Shown here: positions 34,610 to 46,888 of the stretch, piece by piece
Numbering within the stretch: position 1 is the first letter of the stretch
Layout: each line of letters begins with the position of its first letter
DNA from: Saururus chinensis
Lineage: Eukaryota > Streptophyta > Magnoliopsida > Piperales > Saururaceae
NCBI GenBank assembly: GCA_035235625.1
Contig: CP141143.1
Location: 30,948,592-31,012,591, forward strand
Length of the DNA: 64,000 nt
Direction: 5' to 3'
The notes under the pieces: generated by a model
Database searches by the model: none
What the model saw: only the letters and a program-made list of their open reading frames with translations
What the model was told of the DNA's origin: nothing
Translations under genes and position numbers: made by a program

Positions 34610-37600
34610 TGTAACGTCCCGGATTTTTATTACGATTTTCTGCAATTTTTCTGATCATTTTCGGCGAGAAATTGTGACGCTTCGGCGTATTTGGCCTCGG
34701 TATTCATAACCGTAGAGTCGGGTCTCAGGTTCATCATAGGCGACGGGCCTAGACCCGCGTTTTGGCGCGAAAATTCGAGAGAAAACGGACTGCAGAAGAA
34801 ATAAGGTGAAAAAAAAAAAGGATAAAAGAAAGCAAAACGAGCTCGGGCTCGGCCGAGCCCGATCCAGAAATGTTGGAACAGTGTTCCCCCCCCCTTCTCC
34901 GGCGTCTCTCTGTCCCAGCCGCCACCGGCCGCTGGTGGGCAGCATGGCCGCCGCACCGGCTCCGCCCCGGCTGTGCGACTGCTGGGGGGCCGCCGTCCCG
35001 GCCCCACGGCCGCTCCGCCCCGTCTCGCCCCTGTTCCGCTAGCCGATCTCTCTGCCTTCTCTCTGATTTGTGCTTGGACGGCGCCGGCGGTGGCCGGTGG
35101 GCTTTGCCCGGCTTCCGTCCGGCCAGTCTCAGGCCGGCGACGGCAGGGCCGCTGCCCTGGCCAGTCCCGCCGGCTCCTCCCCTTGGTTTTCCCCGGTAAG
35201 CAGTCTCTTTCCCTCTCTCACTGTGATCCAATTTGAGCCGCCGCCGTGGGCCGCCAAGGGCCGGCCGGCCGGCCACGGCTCTGCCCTGGGCCGGCGACCG
35301 CGGGAGACCACCCCTCCCGGCCCAGTGGACCTCCGCTCTGTCGCCCCATCCCATTTCCGCCTCTGCCCTGTTTTGTTCCGCCCCTTTGGTCACCGATTCC
35401 GCTGCCGCCGTTAGCCGGTGAGGGCCGGCCACCGCCCACAGCTCCGCCCCGGCCCGGCGACGGCGATGAGCACCTCTCCCGACCCCAGAGGCCTCCGTTC
35501 CGCTGCCCCGTCCTCAGATTTCCCTCTGCCTTGTTTTCTGCCGCCTCACTGTTTTGGGTGAAACGGTGGCTGCTGGCGGCGAGCCACCGCCAATCGGACC
35601 TCCGTCCAGCCCTGCCTGAGTCCGGAAAAGGTGGTGGACCACCCCACTTAGCCCGGTTCCATCTCCTCCGCCGTTCTCTCCTCCACCGGTGCATTCCGGC
35701 CCTGATTTGTGCTAGAACCACCCAAAGCCCCCTTGGTTCTGGTTGAGCCTGAGGAACGCTGCGGGCAGGCCGCTGGCAAACCTCGGCCTGATGATGGCTA
35801 GGTGACGGCCAGGCCGCCTCCCCGATGCTGTCCCAACTCAGGTTCACCGACCTTAGCACTATTCCGCCTCCGCCCTCCCTAGCCCCTATTTTTGGGCAAC
35901 GTCCGTTTTGGACGTTGTGACTGCCATTGCCAGTCGGACGTTGGACATGGCCGTGTGGACCTTTGTCCGACTCTACCTCAGCCCAGTGATGCTAGTGGGC
36001 CACCCATTCGGGCCCTGTTGAGCATCCGTTCCCTCCGCTTTGTCGGAGCCTGATCCGCATCCCTTGCTCGGGTGCTCTCATTCGGAAAAACCGAGCCTTT
36101 GCTCCTCACTGTGTTGTTTGTCCGGCGTGTTGCCGTTGACTTTGACCGTCAACTCTGGCCGGAGATAGCTCCTCCTGGCCGCTAGAGCCACGACACAGCC
36201 GGCCAGAGCCGTTGGTAACCCTTGCTCCTCCCTATGTCCCCCCGGCCCCTCTATGCTTTTGGCTGTTTTTATGTTTTGGGCTATCGAGCATCGTTGGATG
36301 CCGAACACCCTTTGGACCACTTAGTGTGGCGGGTTTCAGCCTAGAGATGGCTAGCCGTCTTAGTGCGGCACCGCCCCTCTTCTTTCGGCATGAGGCAGGT
36401 TCCCCCTCTGCCAATGATATGTGTTTGACCGCGCCACTTAGAGCGCCACCGTTCTATCTCGCCGAACGCCGATTGGCCTCTAGTTGGCCTACCTCGGCAC
36501 GACAACGACAAAGGACGTCTTGTAAGTCACCACCCTTGGGCATGGCCTACTGCCCTTCCGAGCTTTGAGCCTACACCGTCTAGCATTCTCCCCCTCCCTT
36601 TGGCCGCGTGTGCTAGTAGCCGCGCGTGCGGGTTAGGGTTTTGGTGCCGCTTTGGCGCCGCCCGACCGTCAGATGGCTCTGCCATCATCTGGAGTTGACA
36701 TCGGAGTCCTCCATCAGTCTCCTCCATCCTTGAGTGACGCCCACACCCTCCGCCCTTAAGTGGGCCCTAGTAAACACGAAATCGACGCCGTTGGGTGCTG
36801 TCCACGGCCGATTTCGATGTCTTGTGATCGGTTGTGTATGGTTCAACCACCGGTCGAATTTTAGTGTACGCCTAGATCTTCGGTCGCACCTGCCACTCAT
36901 TGGCACGACCTTCCTCACGGCTGCCCGTAGTGTGCCGCCGTGGATCACGAATTTTTCCGCGTTGATCAGTGTCACCCCTATTTGGCCGTGAGTGCTTCCG
37001 GCGTTTCTTACACCCTCGGGACAACAACTCTCTCAGCTGGGCAATGGTTTTGACCGCCACCGACGCCGCCACCGTTGTGTGCTCGCCATCAAACGTCATG
37101 ATTACGAGGTAGGGGAGCTTGAACTCGTAATTTCATGATAGCATGCTTGAATGAGTAGTAGCATGCTAGGAATTACATGATGTGCATATAAGCATGATTA
37201 TATGGTATGTTTAGATACGTATGTCATGCATATGAGCTGTGAGTATGATTGTTATGTATGAGTTGCACGTATGCTTTATGTATGTGTATGTGCATGTGGG
37301 CAGAGGTATGTACGATGGACGGTAAGAAGTGGTAAGGGTTTGGTACGAAGTTGGACGTGGATTTGGACGTGTAAGCGTACGACGGAAGACAGAGAAGGTA
37401 AGTTTGATGGGCGATGGACGGTAAGAAGTGGTAAGGTTTTTGGTATTGAGTTGGATGGGGACGGGTAAGCGTGTGATGGAAGATGACAAACGTAAGTATG
37501 ACAGACGAAGAATGGAGCGGATTGGATCGGTTTGGTGTGGAACGAAGTCAGGGGTTGGTTTCTGTAAGTAAGAGAACTTAGGCTTGAAGCCTGAGGTGGG

Positions 37601-39587
37601 GTTTGTTAGACGTCAAGAGCGTACATAATTGTACAAGCATAACGTACAAATTATAAAGTGAAAAGTAAGCATAATCAGTGAGGTGTAAGTAAGGGGGTAA
37701 CGGGGATTTACCTTGAGGAGCTCAGTTTGACGACGTAAGTAAGATGTGTGGACTGTAAGGTAGATGGCAGAGGTCGTATGATTATGTAAGTATTTGTGTA
37801 CGGTGAGTTATGTGTGACTTGGACAGGTAAGTGAAGTCTGCTGCCCCGACGAACTAGGGTTCGGATCGGGCTCAACTCCGGTTTGATCAGTCGAGGACTG
37901 AGTTTGTGTGGCATAATTATACCGCATAATATACTTAATTCAAACTTGAATTATAAGAAAGCTAATGATATCATTGTGAGTTTGAGACCTGAGGGTTCGA
38001 CGGATTAAGTTCCGTGTTTGAGCTAGCCGATAATGAGTCGGCTGAGCACTTCTGTGTCTTGCCATGGTTGTTATCCTGTGGGATCTTGTCTGTGTGCTTT
38101 ATAGAGCACCGGACGTCTGATGCTCTGTTGAGAGCGATGTATGCTTTGTTTTGGTCTGTGTGCTATTTAGCTTAGACGTTTGATGCTCTGTTGAGAGCGC
38201 TGTAAGTTTCCGCCCTTTGTGGGCTCTGTATGTTTCTGCCTATAGATGGCACTGTAAGATTCTGGCCCAAGAGTGGCACTGTATGTTTTCTGCCCTTAGT
38301 TGGCACTGTATGGCCCTTGTTGGCAATGTATGGCCCCAAAGAGTGGGCATTTGCGCGCTCAGGTAAGCAGTATCATGGACCTGCTCTTACCTGTTTGATC
38401 CTGTGCCCCATGAGCATAGGTGTGCCTTGCCTTCGGAAAAGTCCATGGCGTCTAGTTGCTCCCCGAAGGTTAAGGTGACGCCCTTGTGGCATTCTCTTCT
38501 TTTCCGACATTGGAGCTTGTTAATTGTAATGAGCTTCAGTCGTCGGTAGTATGTGTTCGATAGTGAGAGTATGTTGTATGCTTCAGATTCTGAGTAAGTT
38601 GTACGTGTAAGATTCAGAGTATGTGTAAGTGTAAGCTCCTAAGGAAGACGTAAGAATACGTTTATGTGTAAGCGTATGATTGTACGATTAAGGTCGTACA
38701 AGTATGTGTAGGTTGTGTGTGTATGAGTACGATCGTAAGATGATGATTTTGAGTAAGAATGTAAGTAAGTTTCTGAGTAAGACCGTAAGTGTATGATTCT
38801 GAGCACGATTGTAAGTATATGTTCTGATAAGGACTGTAAGTGTAAGATTGTACGAATAAGGTCGTACAAGTATACGTAAGGATTTGAGTATGCGTATGAT
38901 GGTACGAGTACGTTGTAAGACCCTGATTGTGGGTGTTTGAGTAAGTTTGCTTCCATTTGGTGTGCTATGCGTTTTTATATGCATATATATGATTGTTATA
39001 TTTGCAGACTGCTTTATGTTTGTGTTGCATGATGCATGTTTTTATGAACTTATGGAGTTCACCATTTATGGGATTTCCCCTACTGGGTATTTTCCTACTG
39101 AGTATGAAAATACTCACCCTACTATTTTTAGCCCCATGGTTCGGGAGGCTTTTGCAGGTTGTGTTGGAGAGCTCCTGGAGATGGATGCTCAATTCTGCGG
39201 TGGATCGTTCTGCCTTTGACTCGGATGTATTTGACTCAACGAGAGTCTTTGATGCCACAATCTGATGTATTGGGTGAGATGAGATTTAAATGTTTATACC
39301 TTCTGGACTTTTAGCTTGGATCAGATAGTAGACTGTTTATGGGACTTGTACACGGGGACACCCGGGAGTTATTTGTATTTGAAAATCCATGATCATGGTG
39401 ATTTAATCGTACGTTTGTTTTCGAGTGACACCTGAGGATATTTGATTTAGTTGTACGATGTTTAACCGTATGATGTTTTAAATTATAAACTGTTTATACG
39501 GGTTTTGATTTTGTCAGTTTTACTCCGATTAAAAAAAAAAATTTCCGTGAATTTTATGAAAAATGTATGAAAATCTCGGGCGTTACA
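34610..39587. mobile_element. 4978-bp solo LTR nested in copia (TSD TTTAT)
   Basis: Starts TGTAACGTCCCGGATTTT and ends AAAATCTCGGGCGTTACA, an imperfect 18-bp terminal inversion. It is flanked by TTTAT at 34605-34609 and 39588-39592, and the copia protein frame resumes across it. No gag or pol and no second internal LTR copy is seen, so it is a solo LTR of a giant-LTR family, most likely Ty3/gypsy (inference). It has a GC-rich island (34800-37000) with long overlapping frames on both strands (34749-35432 and 35218-35859 on -, 35246-35746 on +). These have Pro/Arg/Gly-rich products typical of GC-rich non-coding DNA. TGGCACTGTATG repeats (38240-38330) and GTAAG/GTACGA-rich degenerate repeats (38560-38945) follow. 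Confidence 0.88.
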
Positions 39588-39592
39588 TTTAT

Positions 39593-40569
39593 ACTTCCGT
39601 TCAGATATCTAAACACTCTCTCAATGGCAGTCCAATTAGATTCATTGGGGCTCTTAGTATATCTACTTAGTCTTCCTACGACATAGGATATATCCAATCT
39701 ACTGCAGTTAGCCAGATAACTCAAACTTCCTATCAGTTGTGAATATCTAAGTTGTGACACACTTTCCCCACAATTTTTCTTTAATCTTACACTTGCATCA
39801 TATGGCGTATTGACATGTTTTCTTTCGAAGTATCCATACTTCTTTAGAATTTTCTCCACATAGTGTGATTGACTCACAACTATTCCTTGAGAAGTCCTAT
39901 CAATCTTTAAGCCGAGTATAACCTTGGCAAGACCCAAGTCTTTCATATCAAAATTCTTGTTAAGGAAACCCTTAACCTTAATGATATGATCAACATTATT
40001 ACCAAACAGTAATATATCATCCACATACAAGCATAACATTACAAAAGAATGATGAAAAGACTTATAATACAAGCATTTATCAGAAGTACACACTACAAAG
40101 TTATTAGACAAAAGCACATCATTAAACTTTTGGTGCCATTGTTTAGGAGCATGTTTTAAACCATAGAGAGATCTTACTAACTTACATACTTTTCTTTCTT
40201 GACCAGGAACTACAAAACCTTTAGGCTGCTCCATATAAATTTTCTCCTCTAATTCACCATTTAAAAATGCTATTTTTACATCTATTTGATTGATTTTGAG
40301 GTTATAATGAGTTGCCAATATAATAAGTACTCGAATTGTAGTTATTATAGTCACATGGGAATATGTATCAAAGAAATCTTGACCTTCCTTTTGACTGTAA
40401 CCTTTAGCCACTAATCTCTAGCTTTGTACTTTTCAATGGATCTATCAGGATAATATTTTCTTTTAAATATCCACTTGCACCCAATTGGTTTAAACCCTGG
40501 AGCTAGATTCGTTAAAACCTACGTCCCATGTACAAGTATTGAATCCATCTCACTCTGTACCGCCTCCTT
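39593..40569 (-). pseudogene. copia reverse transcriptase domain
   Basis: Motifs in order: GCKWIFKRKYYPD and KYKAR near 40520-40430, then QIDVKIAFLNGELEEKIYME, QPKGFVVPGQE, LYGLKHAPKQWHQKF, the catalytic LCLYVDDILLFGN, then LGLKIDR and the YVGRLSRY/ERVFRYLNGS connection region ending at 39593. The YVDD box is intact. A frameshift near 40412 splits the N-terminal KYKAR segment from AKGYSQKEGQDFFDTYSHV, and stops lie near 40502 and 40569. The downstream RNase H was separated by the nested LTR. Confidence 0.9.
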
Positions 40570-41919
40570 CTATAAAAGAGCTTCACTAGATGACATAGCC
40601 TCATTAAAAGTCAATGGATCATCATTCCCCACCATGAAAGTATAAAAGTCATCTCCAAAATTCTTCTCTATTCTAGTTCTTTTAGATCTCCTAACATCCA
40701 CATTGGTTCTAGAATCTTCCATTCTGGGAATAGAAGATGATAAAACATCTTTATGTATTACAGCCTTACTCTTTTCCTTCATAGGAAATACATTCTCAAA
40801 GAATATTGCATCATCGGACTCCTTAATAGTATTGGGTGCATAGTCTGACCTATCAGACCCAATTACTAAAAACCGATAAGCTCTGCTATTTTGTGCATAA
40901 CCAATGAACATTGCATCATAAGTTTTCGAACCTAGCTTGTCCATCTTCACATTTGGGATTTTTACTTTCGCAAGACATCCTCAAACCTTAATGAACTTTA
41001 AGCTTGGTTTTCTTCATTTCATTAATTCATAAAGGGTTTTATTTTGTCCTTTATAAGACACATGGTTTAATATTACACATGCTGAAAGAATTGCTTCTCC
41101 CCATAGATTCTTCGGTAAACCCGAAGAGGAAAGCATAGAATTTATCATATCAATGAAAGTTCTATTCTTTCTTTCAGCCACACCATTAGATTGAGGAGAG
41201 TAAGGCGCTGTGGTTTCATGTATTATTCATTAATTTTCACAAAATTTACAAAATTCAAGAGAACAATATTCCCCACCACGATCAGACCTCAGTCTCTTGA
41301 TCCGCCTATCAACCTCCATCTTATAAATCCTAAACTTCTCAAAAGCCTCATCTTTAGACTTAAGCAAGTACACATGACAAAATTTAGAGTAATCATCAAT
41401 AAAAGTAATGAAATATCTCATACCACCCCTAGTTAGAAATCCATTCAATTCACAAATATCAGAATGAATTAAATCAAGCAAACATGAAGACCTATCAACA
41501 GATTTATATGGTTTTCTAGGTTGTTTTGCTTTAATACAAATTTCACATTTATCAAGAGATTCATCATGTAGTTTTGGAATCAAATCAAGATTTATCATTA
41601 TCTTAATACTTTGTGAATTCACATGTCCTAGCCTCATATGCCACATATCAAAAGAATCAACATGACAAATTAAAGAGTTTTCTACTTGAAATAAAGAGTT
41701 ATTATAAGAAACCAAATTTAATTTAAAGAGGCCATCACACACATAGCCTTTACCAATAAAAGTACCATGTCTAGTTATTACAACTTTATTTGACTCAAAC
41801 ACTAACTTATATCCCTCTTGACTAAGAAGTACTCCACTAACAAGGTTCTTCCTCACACTTGGCACGTGCAACACATTATGGAGAGTCAACGTGTTCCTCG
41901 ATGTAAACCGGATGTCCAC
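40570..41919 (-). pseudogene. copia GAG-pre-integrase and integrase
   Basis: The pre-integrase zinc-binding block WHMRLGHVNSQS...CEICIKAKQ is followed by the core IHSDICELNG (first Asp), YFITFIDDYSKFCHVYLLKS and RLRSDRGGEY (second Asp). The third acidic region NGVAERKNRTFI is readable near 41180 beyond a stop after FCKFCEN. The 40570-40950 portion gives the C-terminal GYAQNSRAYRFLV and a linker ending DDPLTFNEAMSSSEA, the usual bridge to RT. The catalytic DDE residues are visible but the frame is broken in at least two places. Confidence 0.88.
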
Positions 41920-42128
41920 AATTCCAACTCAATAAACTCTAGTCATAGAGGAGTTCCCCATCGTCACTGTTCTATCTTTTACTTCCTGATAGAAAGAAAA
42001 AGAAGAAACATCAACACCGATGTTAAGTAACCATATTAGCCTGAGTTAATTTCAGAATTAGTTATTACTAACTTGTCATCTGAAGTAACCATATTAGCCT
42101 GAGCAGAAGATGCAGACCCACCATGACT

Positions 42129-42997
42129 CTAGTCCTGGCCTTTCTTCTCTTTGCACTTGTTTGCAAAATGTCTAAGTTTCCCACAAACCCAACAAACTTT
42201 CGACTTCTTGTCCTTTTGGATATTAGATTTAGGTTTGAGAGGCTGATTTTTAAACTTCTTGTTCTTCTTTTTGTTACCATAAAACTTGGGTTTCCCTTCC
42301 ACAACATTAGCTTGAGCACTATCATTGGCCCCAGAAGAAGAACCCTGCAAGATTTTCATCTTACCCCTGTGTTTCTCTTCTATTTGAATGACCACCATAA
42401 GGTCATCGACGGACATTGCATCCCTCTTGTGCTTCAAGTTAATTTGAAAATCCTGCCATGAGGGTGGTAGTTTGTCGATAAGAGCAGGAACTTGGAGCCT
42501 CTCATCAACGGGAATGTCTTTTTCCCAATGATCTTAGCCACCAAATTCAGTATTTCGACTACCTAGTCTCTAACAGATTTGTTATCAACCATTTCATAGT
42601 CAAAGTACTTGCCCACAACATACTTTTCTTCCCCTTCATGCTCCTTTCCAAATTTTTTATCAAGGGTATCCCATAATTCTTTGCCAGTTTTAGTGTTTAC
42701 ATGCAGATCATATAACTCATTGCTTAAAACACTAAGAATTTGACCATGGCACAGTTCATCATCTTGTTTAAATTTATCGCTAACATGAGGCTTAGCAATT
42801 CCAACATCAGAAGAACTAGCAGTCTTATCAGATTCCAAAGATACAATTTTATCAGTAACAACATCAGCAAACACATAGAAAATATTTAGTTGAGTCAGCC
42901 AAAATTTCATCTTTGTTTGCCATCTCATGAAATTCTTGCCATCAAATTTCTCAGGTTTCAGAGATTTGTCAACACCCATAATTGCAGTAGTATTCAA
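42129..42997 (-). pseudogene. copia gag with CCHC zinc knuckle
   Basis: The N-terminal part starts MNTTAIMGVDKSLKPEKFDG and contains NFMRWQTKMKFWLTQL and LWDTLDKKFGKEHEGEEKY, the UBN2-type copia gag fold that packages RNA. After a frame break near 42440-42560 the C-terminal part carries basic KNKKFKNQPLKPK and a CCHC knuckle CWVCGKLRHFANKC (CX2CX4HX4C). The ATG at 42997 lies 26 bp inside the 5' LTR boundary, so the leader is very short. Confidence 0.9.
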
Positions 42998-43022
42998 TCA
43001 ACAATTATATCTGTTTCAAGAT

Positions 43023-43722
43023 TGTTGGGATTGTCACATAAAAGAGGACAATTGAACACTAAAAGCAATTATTAAGCAATCAATCTCACATAAACATATA
43101 TCATCTAATATATGAATAAAAATACCAGAGAGAAAGAAACTTGAACCCGGTTCGAGGCGCGTTACACGCTGTCCTTGAAACAGATACCCCACCCTCCGTG
43201 CACAGGCAAATTGTGTTCCGTTCCCGAGATACAACGAACCACTCTGTCAGGATGATGGTGCACTTCCAATCAAACTGACTGGATCTCATTCTGAGAGATT
43301 TCTATTGCTCAATGTAAGACTCAGAAAATCAGAGAGAATAGAAGAAGTGATGTTTCAGAATTTTCTCAGAGAGCTAGAGAAAGGACTGGAAGAAGAAGAA
43401 GCGATGTCTCTGTTTTCGTTATGTGAATACATATATATAAGACTCTCTTGTCGGTTTTGATAATAAAGACGCTCCCACGAAGCCGAAACGGCTGAAATGG
43501 CTAAGTTAAAATCACTGTTGTTATTCGAAGAGATGTAATTTATCAAGCCAAAACAGCTCGTTTATCATAACCGTCATGAGTTAGCCAAAACGGCTGATTT
43601 TCCTCCAGCTGATTTTTCCTCTGGCTGATTAATCATAACTGTCACGAGCCAAAATGCGTTCCGGTTTATTCCAAGTCAAACAAAATGGCTGGACCTGGTT
43701 TTATATCAATTAAAATACAACA
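43023..43722 (-). repeat. 5' LTR of the copia element
   Basis: Partner of 32828-33512. On the - strand it starts TGTTGTATTTTAATTG at 43722 and ends CAATCCCAACA at 43023. It contains a small internal duplication near 43596-43630 and a TATA-like block near 43437. Confidence 0.93.
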
Positions 43723-43727
43723 GTTTC

Positions 43728-46700
43728 CACCATTTTCAATCCACTTTAGATGGAGTGGGGCATGTTATGGTTCTACTTTCCAGCAGCATGAGTTTCACAT
43801 TTACCTGGCACTTATTTGTATATACTAACATTCCATTAAGTCTAGGAGACAGTTCTTCATATTTTTTAGATGATTTGCAATTTTTTTTGCTTTTTTCTAT
43901 TTATATATTTTCTTCTTGTTTACTACAGAGATAGTTTGGCTATTTGGCTGTCTCTCTCTCTTTTCTTCCAAATCAATCTATTTCCAAACTTTGCCCTAAC
44001 TCACAAAAGTTATCAACTACATAATATATATATTTGTGTATTATTTTTTTATGAGAGTTTAATATTTAACTAGATAATGATAGTGGATCACTAAATTGTT
44101 CATATATTTTAACAAATAATTAAGAATTAGCCTCTATGTATAGGAATTTATTTTAAAGTGGGATAAATAAACCTCAATTTCTAATTATCATTCACGATCA
44201 ACCAAACCATTAATTTGAATATGTACACCACACAATTAGACAAGGATTTTTAAGTGAAAAATCTCAATTAGGAAAAAAACCATGGAAACCTCAACCAAGA
44301 TTAAATGAATGAACTAGTAAGATATAAAACTTACGAGATACAAAATAACCAACCAACATCTAGACTTGACACAAATTCTTTTGTTTAATATTTTCATGTT
44401 GTTGACCTTCGATTCTTCCTCTTTGAGTCCTTAAAGTTTTTCTTCTTCATGTTTTATTATTCGTCTTCTTCTTCTAGCAACTTAAGCAAATATTCTTTCT
44501 TTATTTGTTGATTCACCTCTTGAGAATCTTCAACTACTCCTTGATGAAGAATTTTACTAACTCTCCTCTAGTATTTGTTATATGAAATCTTCTCACTTTA
44601 GTTATACATCAATATGAATTCACCATGAACAATTTCTTCAAGCTCTTTGTGAATTCTCTATGAAAATAATGTGTAAAGGACTATCCTTTATTCTCTAATA
44701 TTTTCTAAGTTTTTCTCTCTTTATATTCATCGTGTTTAGCCTTTATATAGGTTTCCAAGTTGAATTGGCTCTTTAACTTCAACTAGGAATGAATTCTCTT
44801 CCGGAAAGGCTTTTTTAAGGCAATGCTAGTAATCGATCGTTCCAAATAGTGATCTATCATTCATTATTTTCTTAGGGCAAAATACCTCTAGCGATCGATT
44901 GGTCCATGAAGCGATCAATCAATAAAATCTTGGATTTGTTTAACAAAGGGCTGTTTTAGGTATTGATAGATCTATTTCCTGAGCAATCAATCAATTCATC
45001 TTCGTGCTATAGTTCTTCAATGATTGATCGATTTGATCAGTGTCTTTATCCAATGATCGATTGATGACACTCATCAATGATAGTTTTTCCCTTTTTACCC
45101 TGAATCTGTCTGAAATATCCAAAATCACTTTTGAAACTCTTCCATGACTTCTATATAAGAACGTGTAATTAATAAATCTCTTAAACTATTAACATTCTTT
45201 AGTATTCAGTCTTGATCAATAAGAATACATTTGTTCTTATTTTTCAAATCTATTAGTTACAAACCTCATTCGACCACAACTACATCTAATCATATTTCTA
45301 AAACTAATTACATAAGGTTTCTATTATAGTTTTGACAAACAAAATCAGCTAATTAACATAACATATAAGATATATGTTCTTACACTTTCTATTTGAAAGA
45401 AAAAAGGATTTAAGTTGCTCAATGTATGAGTTTAATTTCATCATTGTTCACTTACTAGAAAATGTTGAAAAAATATTGCATCCTAGTTTTAAGAAATGTA
45501 TGATTAGCTTTAGACAGGAAATAGAACTACATCTTCACTATAAGGATTCTCAACAGAATGCTAACAAAAAGAATCACTGGTGTTCTTAGATACAATTCCC
45601 TAATAAAAGAGTGATAAATGTCAATTTTTTCTTTCATATTGTGTTATTGTTCTTGTCCTTAAGTGTGTATTTTTTTGCTTGGTAAATAAAGTTCATTGAA
45701 GCTCAAGAATGGGCATTGAAAATATTTTAGAAAGACAATTGTCCTTAACAATTATTATGTTTGTGCAATTTGCTTAGTAATACTGTAAGAAATTATTTGC
45801 AAGAGGATGTATATAATCATTGTTTAAAGTATGATAATATTGCATTGAAGGATTTCTTACTTGTTTAAGATTCAAAATGGTTTCATGTTCATGCAATGTC
45901 ACAATGCACCACCTGTTGGTTTTTTATCAAAAGTAACAATTGTTTCTTTCTTTCCGCCATAGGATAACATGACACATTGTCTCAGGGGCTCATTGGAGAA
46001 TGGAGGGGCTAGCATAGCTTGCCAAATTTGGATGAAGAGGAGATAGAAAAGAGAAAAGGAAAAGGAATGATCAAAATAAGGGACCCCATGAATTGGGATC
46101 CGCTTAATTAATTAACAACTAAACTAGGGTCTTTTTTATACAAATTAACAATGAATTAGCACAATCATATAGGCACCAAGAATTAAATTTATATTTTTTT
46201 CCATTGTATAACTAATACATATAGAAAAGTGGAGCTAACTTTGAGTAGAATGGGAAAAGAATAACTACCTTAGTTCTTACTAGTAGTTCACACTAAATAG
46301 CAAATAGGGTGTGTAGAGAAACTAAATTTGTACTACTCTTTCTGCCTGGTCCTTATCGGCTACTTACTACAATTAGAATAGGCTATAACAAGTAGATATG
46401 CAAGCTAGTGTAGCATAGATTGGTCATTGTATTTGTGCAAAAGCATAACAGTTGTACCACACAAATTACAAAGACAATAATCATACAACGGGTAAATACA
46501 ATATGGGTTGTTCAGTTGTGAACACTTTAACAACAATATGAACAACCCATATTGTTCATGTTAGTTAGTTCAAAATAAGGTACTATTGTACTCCAATAGA
46601 TAACATCTCCACACTAATAACTTACAAAGTAGGATTAACAAAAAGCCATAACAAATATGTTTTGCTTATAAACTTTTGATAATATTCCAAACGAACATGT

Positions 46701-46780
46701 GCAAGGCCTGATTTGACATTTCACAAAATATTCTTGTTGTGTACATTCATAGTTGCCCAACATTTGTCAATACACAAACA
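43728..46780. other. no gene; second ATCGATCG motif cluster
   Basis: AT-rich DNA. A cluster of GATCGATTGATC-type motifs at 44829-45072, with a TATA-like CCTATATAAAGG on the - strand near 44735, resembles 12893-13104 and may be a degraded LTR promoter. Open frames such as 43870-44073 and 45374-45589 show no domain. Confidence 0.45.
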
Positions 46781-46781
46781 A

Positions 46782-46813
<32 letters not shown>

Positions 46814-46829
46814 ACACACACACACACAC

Positions 46830-46884
<55 letters not shown>
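46782..46884. repeat. (CA)n(TA)n compound microsatellite
   Basis: About 25 CA units interrupted once by TACA, followed by about 27 TA units. Confidence 0.97.

Positions 46885-46888
<4 letters not shown>

Larger units (their letters stand above)
32828..43722 (-). mobile_element. complete, decayed Ty1/copia element (TSD GTTTC), with nested solo LTR
   Basis: LTRs at 32828-33512 and 43023-43722 (685 and 700 bp, both TGTTGGGATTG...AAATACAACA) enclose gag, integrase, RT and RNase H on the - strand in copia order. The element is flanked by GTTTC at 32823-32827 and 43723-43727. A polypurine tract abuts the inner edge of the 3' LTR. Removing the nested 4978-bp solo LTR and its 5-bp duplication leaves about 5.9 kb, a usual copia size. 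The coding region has several stops and at least one frameshift, so it is non-autonomous now. The sequence next to the 5' LTR is not the common initiator-Met tRNA complement. LTR divergence, visible by eye as many substitutions, indicates an old insertion. Confidence 0.92.

Noticed and set aside
34749..35859. Long - strand open frames (227 and 213 codons) as genes
   Set aside because: They lie wholly inside a solo LTR with exact TSD, overlap frames on the other strand, and have the Pro/Arg/Gly-rich composition expected of GC-rich non-coding DNA. No domain was recognised.
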